Translations under genes and position numbers: made by a program
Shown here: piece by piece, positions 15,368 through 20,326 of the stretch
How positions within the stretch are numbered: position 1 is the first letter of the stretch
Layout of the letters: every line of letters begins with the position of its first letter
Origin: Dehalococcoidia bacterium UBA1152
GTDB taxonomy: Bacteria; Chloroflexota; Dehalococcoidia; Lucifugimonadales; UBA2962
Length of the DNA stretch: 20,326 bases
Assembly (NCBI GenBank): GCA_002311285.1
Contig: DBZU01000041.1
Location: 19,697-40,022 of the forward strand
Reading direction: 5' to 3'
Notes under the pieces: generated by a model
Databases searched by the model: none
Told to the model about the DNA's origin: nothing
The model's input: the letters and a program-made list of their open reading frames with translations, nothing else

Positions 15368-16172
15368 CTATTAATCCTTGCCTTAAAAAGGAGTTTAATA
15401 ATTTTGCAGGGCCGTCAGTTTCAACCGTGCCGCATACCACATCTGCTGACTTAATCACTTCATCCACCGAACCTTCGACAGCGACTCCTAACCCCGCCCA
15501 CTCCAGCATATGAACATCATTGTACCCATTTCCAAAAGCCAAAACGGAGTTGCTCTTTATGCCTAATCGACTGCATATAACTTCTAAAGCTTTATGTTTA
15601 CCAGAAAATGGATGAAGGATTTCACAAAAGTTTGGCAACGATCTTGTAACGTGTAACTTGTCATGAAAATGTCCTATAAGACTGTTTTCAACAGTTTCAA
15701 TATCTATTTCGTCCCCAACGAGCACCAAGCGGGTTGGCTTTTTGAGGGCAATTGAATTTAAATCATTCACTTTTACAATTTCGACACCATTTCGATCAAC
15801 ATAAGATTCAGTCCATTCTGTCAGTCTGTTCACGTATATACGATGTTTTACGAATACGAGAATCTCACCCGTCCAATATTTCAAATAATCAAGCGTTGAT
15901 AGAGTCATCTCTTCAGTTAGTGGCATATGCCAAAGCACCTCCGAGGTTGAAGGGTCGGCAATATGGGCGCCTTGAAAAGAAATTATGGCAGAATTGAGAT
16001 TTAGAGATTTTGTGGCTGTTACTGCAGAACTAAAAGATCTGCCAGTAGCTATCGTCACTAAGGCTCCAGCTTCACGAACATTTTCAAGTGATTTTTGAGT
16101 AACCGGACTGATCTCATTATTAAAATTTTTAATGGTCCCGTCTATGTCTAAAGCGATTAGTTTGTAGGTCAT
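15348..16172 (-). CDS. HAD-superfamily hydrolase, Cof type (subfamily IIB)
   Basis: A cytosolic phosphatase of the Cof/YidA group, 274 residues. The nucleophile motif is DIDGT with D9 and D11; motif II is T43 in TGR; the motif III lysine is K192 in GKHKAL; motif IV is GNGYND at 214-219. Between motifs II and III lies a type IIB cap domain (about 80-185) that sets substrate choice. In motif IV the usual GD is GN (N215), removing one common magnesium ligand, while D219 remains. Proteins of this group dephosphorylate sugar phosphates, flavin or PLP intermediates; the substrate cannot be read from sequence. It lies upstream of and overlaps the ribokinase-like gene. ATG at 16172; no clear ribosome binding site. 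Confidence 0.9.
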   Translation of the reverse strand: MTYKLIALDIDGTIKNFNNEISPVTQKSLENVREAGALVTIATGRSFSSAVTATKSLNLNSAIISFQGAHIADPSTSEVLWHMPLTEEMTLSTLDYLKYWTGEILVFVKHRIYVNRLTEWTESYVDRNGVEIVKVNDLNSIALKKPTRLVLVGDEIDIETVENSLIGHFHDKLHVTRSLPNFCEILHPFSGKHKALEVICSRLGIKSNSVLAFGNGYNDVHMLEWAGLGVAVEGSVDEVIKSADVVCGTVETDGPAKLLNSFLRQGLIGGNNIF

Positions 16173-16219
16173 ATAAAATCTGATACCTGATAGTTTCTAT
16201 AAATTTTTGATTTATTGCA

Positions 16220-16225
16220 TATAAT
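16220..16225 (+). promoter_or_regulatory. Possible -10 box for the membrane peptide / molybdoenzyme transcript
   Basis: TATAAT lies in the gap between the HAD gene and the plus-strand genes and would start transcription near 16232, ahead of both the 28-codon ORF and the molybdoenzyme gene. No -35 consensus stands 16-18 bp upstream and the region is AT-rich, so this is tentative. Confidence 0.3.
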
Positions 16226-16270
16226 ATTAATTAATTCTGTTTAAGATTAAGATGGTTTTTTTAGTTAATT

Positions 16271-16357
16271 ATGAATATAGGACCTCGTCAAATAGTTTGG
16301 ATAATAATCGCCCCTATAGTGGTGGTTCTGTTGGTCTTGGCTATTCGTGGATTTTAA
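16271..16357 (+). CDS. Possible 28-residue single-span membrane peptide
   Basis: An ATG-to-TAA ORF of 28 codons sits in the 206 bp gap before the molybdoenzyme gene, 21 bp from its start and on the same strand. It begins MNIGPRQIVW, continues with an almost purely aliphatic stretch (about residues 8-25, rich in I, V, L, A with one P) and ends in IRGF. That is a single transmembrane helix with positive charges at both ends. No Shine-Dalgarno site is visible. Short AT-rich ORFs arise by chance, but one that exactly spans a membrane helix, with GC-richer third positions than the flanking DNA, is worth noting. No function is proposed. Confidence 0.4.
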   Translation: MNIGPRQIVWIIIAPIVVVLLVLAIRGF

Positions 16358-16378
16358 TTCATAATTTAGATTATACAT

Positions 16379-18661
16379 ATGCAATCAAGTAGAAGTTTTA
16401 AATTTATTGGCAAGCGACCTTTGAGACCTGACGGGATTGAGAAAATCACAGGTAAAGCATTATATGGTGCAGATATAAATATCCCGGGCAGTATCTATGG
16501 AAAAATTCTTAGGAGCCCGCATTCTCATGCAAATATTTTATCAATCGATACCAGTGATGCCAAAAATTACTTCGGCGTCCATGCAGTAGTAACAGCAAAC
16601 GAGTTAACCACCAACGACATTGAATTATATAAAGATCTCGAAGGAACGTATAAAAGTTTAAAATACCTCAGCAACAATGTATTGGCCGACGATAAAGTCA
16701 TGTACGTGGGTCATGCAGTCGCCGCAGTCGCAGCTATTAATCCTTATGTAGCCACAGAAGCATTATCACTGATTAAGGTAGATTATCAGATATTGGATGG
16801 GGTAACTAACGTTGAATCTTCTATGAGTCACGATGCACCTATTTTGTTAGACACACCAATAACAGCATCCCCTAGGCCCTTGGAATTTAAATCAACAAAT
16901 GTTGTAGGCCACTGTAAGTTTTCTCAAGGTAATGTAGATCGTGGTTTTGAGAGAGCCGAAGTCATAGTTGAAACTGAATACAGCACAAGTACCGTGCACC
17001 AAGGATACATAGAGCCACAATCCGCCACTGCGTTATGGACACAAGAAGATCGTCAGTTGAAGATATGGTGCACTAACCAAGGACATTTCAGTGTAAGGCA
17101 TGAAGTGTCTGTTTTATTAAACATACCTGTCTCGGAAATAAAAGTCATACCCATGGAAATTGGGGGCGGGTTTGGTGGCAAAATTACCGCACACATAGAG
17201 CCTATCGCAGCGATTCTCTCTAAGGAAAGCGGCCGTCCAGTCAAAATTTCATTGGACCGATCAGAAGTGCTTCAATCCACAGGCCCTACGTCTGGTGGTA
17301 TTGTGAAAGCAAAAATAGGAGCCACTAAAGATGGTGAAATTACAGCTGCAAAATGCCAGTTGTATTTGGAAGCCGGAGCTTATCCTGGCTCATTTATTGA
17401 AAATGGATGTAATACTGCGTTTGCTCCATATAACATCGACAATCTAGAGGTCGAAGGTTACGACATTGTCACCAACAAACCTAAAACAGGCGCTTATCGG
17501 GCACCAGGAACTCCAAATGCCGCTCTAGCTGTTGAAACAGCGGTTGATGAAATTGCAAAAAAACTAAAGATGGACCCTGTCGATTTAAGATTGAAAAATG
17601 CCGCCAGCAAAGGTACTAGAAAAGCTGATGGAACTATCTATCCAGAGATAGGCATGATACAAACTGCACAATCGGTTCTTGAACATGAGCATTATTCAGC
17701 CCCACTCCCCGATCCAAGTGCAAATTCATTCAAAGTTGGCAGAGGTATCGCTTTTGGATATAGCGGTAATATCAATGGAGCTGCAACAGTAATAGCTAAT
17801 GTAGTAGAAGATGGCACGATAAGGTTAATTATGGGATCAGTAGATATAGGCGGCACGAGAATTTCTATAGTACAACAATTTGCAGAAGTTCTTGGCATCA
17901 ATCCTGATTTAATCAAACCGATAATTGCAGATACAGATTCTATTGGGTATACAGCTGCCAGTGTTGGTAGTAGCGCTTCACATAAAAGCGGATGGGCTGC
18001 TTATGAATGTGCTTTGGATGTTAAAGATCAGCTGGAAGAAAGGGTGTCAACAATATGGGGTATAGATAGAGACAATGTTGTTTTTGAACATGGCGAGGCA
18101 GTATCTAAAGTTGACCGTAAAATAAAGATGTCATTTAAAGAATTGTCTTCCCTGTTAGATGAAACCGGCGGTCCAATCACAGGTCGTGGAAATGTGAATG
18201 CTGGCGGATCTGCAGGTTCATTTGCCGCAAATATTGTGGACCTAGAAGTGGATATGGAAACTGGCAAGGTTAATATACTAAAATACACTGCTTTTCAAGA
18301 TGCTGGCAAGGCAATTCATCCAAGCTATGTGGAAGGGCAAATACAAGGTGGAACAGTTCAAGGCATTGGATGGGCATTACACGAAGAATACGTGTTCGAT
18401 AAGTTGGGCAGAATGTCAAATTCATCGCTTTTAGATTACCGTATGCCAACTAGTTGGGATGTGCCTATGATAGATGCTCAAATTGTAGAAAATCACAACC
18501 CTGGGCATCCGTACGGAGCCCGTGGTGTCGGAGAAGCGTCGATTGTCCCTCCACTTCCAGCCATATCTAATGCTATCAACGACGCCATAGGCTACAGAAT
18601 ACCCTTACTGCCTATGTCGCCAACGAATATCTATAAATTTATAGATATTGATGCTCGCTGA
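16379..18661 (+). CDS. Xanthine dehydrogenase family, molybdopterin-binding large subunit
   Basis: A 760-residue molybdenum-cofactor subunit of the xanthine dehydrogenase / aldehyde oxidase / CO dehydrogenase family, which hydroxylates a carbon next to N or O using water. Domain order is standard: a hammerhead domain at about 20-135 (RPDGIEKITGKALYGAD; YVGHAVAAVAA), then GGGFGGK at 262-268 (cofactor loop), TGAYRAPG at 370-377, DIGGTR at 489-494 and the catalytic glutamate E719 in GARGVGEA. The CO-dehydrogenase AYxCSFR loop is absent, so it is not form I CoxL. The substrate is unknown. The FAD and [2Fe-2S] subunits that normally accompany it are not on either side: groEL follows after 70 bp, and the minus-strand HAD gene lies upstream. 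ATG at 16379; no good ribosome binding site. Confidence 0.92.
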   Translation: MQSSRSFKFIGKRPLRPDGIEKITGKALYGADINIPGSIYGKILRSPHSHANILSIDTSDAKNYFGVHAVVTANELTTNDIELYKDLEGTYKSLKYLSNNVLADDKVMYVGHAVAAVAAINPYVATEALSLIKVDYQILDGVTNVESSMSHDAPILLDTPITASPRPLEFKSTNVVGHCKFSQGNVDRGFERAEVIVETEYSTSTVHQGYIEPQSATALWTQEDRQLKIWCTNQGHFSVRHEVSVLLNIPVSEIKVIPMEIGGGFGGKITAHIEPIAAILSKESGRPVKISLDRSEVLQSTGPTSGGIVKAKIGATKDGEITAAKCQLYLEAGAYPGSFIENGCNTAFAPYNIDNLEVEGYDIVTNKPKTGAYRAPGTPNAALAVETAVDEIAKKLKMDPVDLRLKNAASKGTRKADGTIYPEIGMIQTAQSVLEHEHYSAPLPDPSANSFKVGRGIAFGYSGNINGAATVIANVVEDGTIRLIMGSVDIGGTRISIVQQFAEVLGINPDLIKPIIADTDSIGYTAASVGSSASHKSGWAAYECALDVKDQLEERVSTIWGIDRDNVVFEHGEAVSKVDRKIKMSFKELSSLLDETGGPITGRGNVNAGGSAGSFAANIVDLEVDMETGKVNILKYTAFQDAGKAIHPSYVEGQIQGGTVQGIGWALHEEYVFDKLGRMSNSSLLDYRMPTSWDVPMIDAQIVENHNPGHPYGARGVGEASIVPPLPAISNAINDAIGYRIPLLPMSPTNIYKFIDIDAR

Positions 18662-18668
18662 GGGATTG

Positions 18669-18697
18669 TTGATATAACCAATATCAATAGATAATAA
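18669..18697 (+). promoter_or_regulatory. Candidate groEL promoter overlapped by an inverted repeat
   Basis: TTGATA at 18669-18674 (5 of 6 matches to the -35 consensus) is followed 17 bp later by TAATAA at 18692-18697; an alternative -10, GATAAT at 18690, has 15 bp spacing. The -35 lies inside a perfect inverted repeat, TTGATAT at 18669-18675 and ATATCAA at 18681-18687 with a 5 bp spacer, which could be an operator. It is not the CIRCE element of HrcA-controlled groE operons. The predicted leader is about 28 bases, with a GAGAGAG stretch 10 bases before the groEL ATG. Confidence 0.45.
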
Positions 18698-18731
18698 AGG
18701 GTCACAAAAAACACGAGAGAGAAAATTAATT

Positions 18732-20326
18732 ATGACTGCAAAAAAATTTCAGTTTAAAGAAGATGCGCGAAAAAAGTTAATGGAAGGAATTGATATAGTT
18801 GCTAAAACTGTCGGCATAACTCTAGGACCTGCAGGTAGAAACGTAGTCTTAGACAAGGGATTTGGGCCGCCAAGAGTATATAGTGACGGAGTGTCGATTG
18901 CCCGTGAAATTGAACTTCCAGATCCATTTCAAAATATGGGTGCCCGCCTTATACAAGACGCTGCACGCCAAACAAGTGAACTTGCGGGAGACGGAACTAC
19001 TACTTCAACAGTAATAGCTCAATCTCTAGTACACGAGGGATTTAAGAATGTTGCGGCAGGAGCCGACCCAATGGTTTTAAAGATTGGTATCCAAAAAGCA
19101 ACTAAAGAAATAAACGATGAGCTTGTAAAATTGTCCACACCTGTAGAGGGTCATGATCAAATAGCTCAAATAGCTTCTTTGTCCGCACATGAAGAACGGA
19201 TTGGAAATATGATTGCTGAAGTTATGGATAAAGTCGGCGAGGATGGCATTATAACCATTGAAGAAGGTAAAGGTACGGGTGATGAAGTCGAATATGTTGA
19301 AGGAATGCGTGTTGACCGGGGTTATATATCCCCTTATTTAGTAACTCATCAAGCAGAGATGAAGGCTGAAATTGAAAACCCTTATATCCTCTTAACAACG
19401 GAAAAGATTTCATCTGTAAATGAATTGGTTCCGATACTCGAAGCGTTGTCGACGATAAGCAAAAACTTCTTAATAATAGCTGAGGATATTGAAAAAGAAG
19501 CTTTAGCGACCTTAGTGGTGAATAAACTTCGTGGAACTATGAACTGTCTGGCAATCAAGGCTCCTGCATTTGGTGACCGGAGGAAAGCCATACTAGAAGA
19601 TTTAGCGATACTATTTGGAGCAAATTTAATTTCAAAAGAGACTGGTAGAGGCTTGGAGTCAGTAACTGTAGAAGACTTAGGTAGAGCAAGAAAAGCAATA
19701 GCATCGAAAGAGGATACAACGTTTGTCGAAGGGGCAGGAGATTCCGAAGCTATTCAAGCCAGAATCGAACAAATAAAACGACAAGCAGCAGATACAACTT
19801 CAGAATATGACCAAGAAAAACTGAATGAAAGAGCGGCTAAATTATCAGGTGGTGTAGCAATTATAAATGTGGGTGCCGTCACTGAAATTGAATTAAAGGA
19901 AAGAAAGCAACGGATGGAAGATGCGCTTGCAGCAACAAAAGCTGCGCGCGAAGAAGGAGTTATAGCGGGAGGAGGTGTAACTTTAGTTAGAGCTGCAACA
20001 ACTATCCTAAATAAAACCAAAGTGTCTGGCGACGAACTTACCGGATATAAAATAGTTGCAAAGGCTGTTGAAAAACCATTAACACTTATCGTTGAAAACG
20101 CTGGTCTTGCAGGGGATGTTGTTCTATCAACTATAAAAAAAGGCAACCAAAACCATGGCTTCGACGCAGAAAACCATGTTTTCGGAGATCTTTACGAGAT
20201 AGGCATTGTGGATCCCGTCAAAGTAACTAAGACAGCTCTAGAAAATGCATCTAGCGTCGCTACAATGATTTTGACGACTGAATCGTTGATTTCAGAAATA
20301 CCCGCACCAACACCCGGCGGTATGCC
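18732..20326 (+). CDS. groEL: Chaperonin GroEL (60 kDa), divergent; C-terminus beyond window
   Basis: A group I chaperonin that folds proteins in an ATP-driven barrel. 531 codons are visible, nearly the full ~545, ending in PTPGGM where the Gly-Met tail begins. TLGP at 30-33, AGDGTTT at 86-92, DRGYISPY in the apical domain, EDIEKEALATLVVN, APAFGDRRKA, the catalytic Asp in RMEDAL (E. coli D398) and IVDPVKV (E. coli D495) are kept. Departures from E. coli: K51 (an ATP contact) is S51, and K34 is Ala; in the equatorial inter-ring segment R452 aligns with Thr, E461 with Ala and S463 with Asp (PLTLIVENAGLAGDV). No groES lies upstream; the nearest gene is the molybdoenzyme 70 bp away. It may be a second, specialised GroEL. 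Identity as GroEL is certain; the specialised role is inference. Confidence 0.96.
   Translation, partial: MTAKKFQFKEDARKKLMEGIDIVAKTVGITLGPAGRNVVLDKGFGPPRVYSDGVSIAREIELPDPFQNMGARLIQDAARQTSELAGDGTTTSTVIAQSLVHEGFKNVAAGADPMVLKIGIQKATKEINDELVKLSTPVEGHDQIAQIASLSAHEERIGNMIAEVMDKVGEDGIITIEEGKGTGDEVEYVEGMRVDRGYISPYLVTHQAEMKAEIENPYILLTTEKISSVNELVPILEALSTISKNFLIIAEDIEKEALATLVVNKLRGTMNCLAIKAPAFGDRRKAILEDLAILFGANLISKETGRGLESVTVEDLGRARKAIASKEDTTFVEGAGDSEAIQARIEQIKRQAADTTSEYDQEKLNERAAKLSGGVAIINVGAVTEIELKERKQRMEDALAATKAAREEGVIAGGGVTLVRAATTILNKTKVSGDELTGYKIVAKAVEKPLTLIVENAGLAGDVVLSTIKKGNQNHGFDAENHVFGDLYEIGIVDPVKVTKTALENASSVATMILTTESLISEIPAPTPGGM

Noticed and set aside
18662..18731. groES or a CIRCE element before groEL
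   Set aside because: The 70 bp gap cannot hold groES, and no TTAGCACTC/GAGTGCTAA repeat is present.
19754..20146. Minus-strand 130-codon ORF opposite groEL
   Set aside because: It is antisense to unmistakable GroEL sequence, and its Ala/Ser/Thr-rich product is a frame shadow.

Overview
The window is chromosomal DNA from a low-GC bacterium (roughly 40% GC by eye). It is gene-dense, with short intergenic gaps and no rRNA, tRNA, CRISPR, insertion sequence or phage genes that I can see. Most genes are housekeeping: SecDF, CCA-adding enzyme, peptide deformylase, MutL, class 2 dihydroorotate dehydrogenase and GroEL. MutL carries the DQHA endonuclease motif, which argues against a MutH-type gammaproteobacterium. 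A luciferase-like monooxygenase and a xanthine-dehydrogenase-family subunit beside these genes would fit a marine Chloroflexota (SAR202/Dehalococcoidia-like) genome. That placement is inference from gene content and protein flavour and was not tested by a search.

Layout. Positions 1-4462 (minus strand) form an apparent operon cca-secD-secF-nfo; nfo is cut by the left edge, and secD and secF both start at TTG with good ribosome binding sites. Positions 4673-5995 (minus) hold def, a small unknown ORF and a cupin gene. Positions 6270-8478 (plus) hold an ArsB/NhaD-type permease followed 13 bp later by an NAD(P)-binding 6-phosphogluconate-dehydrogenase-like enzyme. mutL (minus) and a PLP-dependent threonine/serine dehydratase-like gene (plus) diverge from about 10300. 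A luciferase-like flavin monooxygenase gene (11362-12469, minus) is broken by a one-base frameshift near its start and is visibly richer in GC than its neighbours. pyrD (minus) and an unrecognised 248-residue protein (plus) diverge at 13606-13665. A HAD phosphatase and a ribokinase-like gene overlap by 20 bp on the minus strand. The right end (plus) holds a possible 28-residue membrane peptide, a lone molybdopterin-binding large subunit of the xanthine dehydrogenase family, and groEL running off the right edge.

Regulation and oddities. mutL, pyrD and probably the dehydratase gene have a -10 box 6-9 bp before the start codon and no ribosome binding site, which predicts leaderless mRNAs; genes inside operons have clear Shine-Dalgarno sites. 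The groEL product is divergent: an ATP-contacting lysine (K51 in E. coli) and the conserved residues that join the two GroEL rings are replaced, and no groES lies upstream. I see no clearly new multi-gene system. The best leads are the GroEL variant, the unknown 248-residue protein, the tiny membrane peptide and the lone molybdoenzyme subunit.
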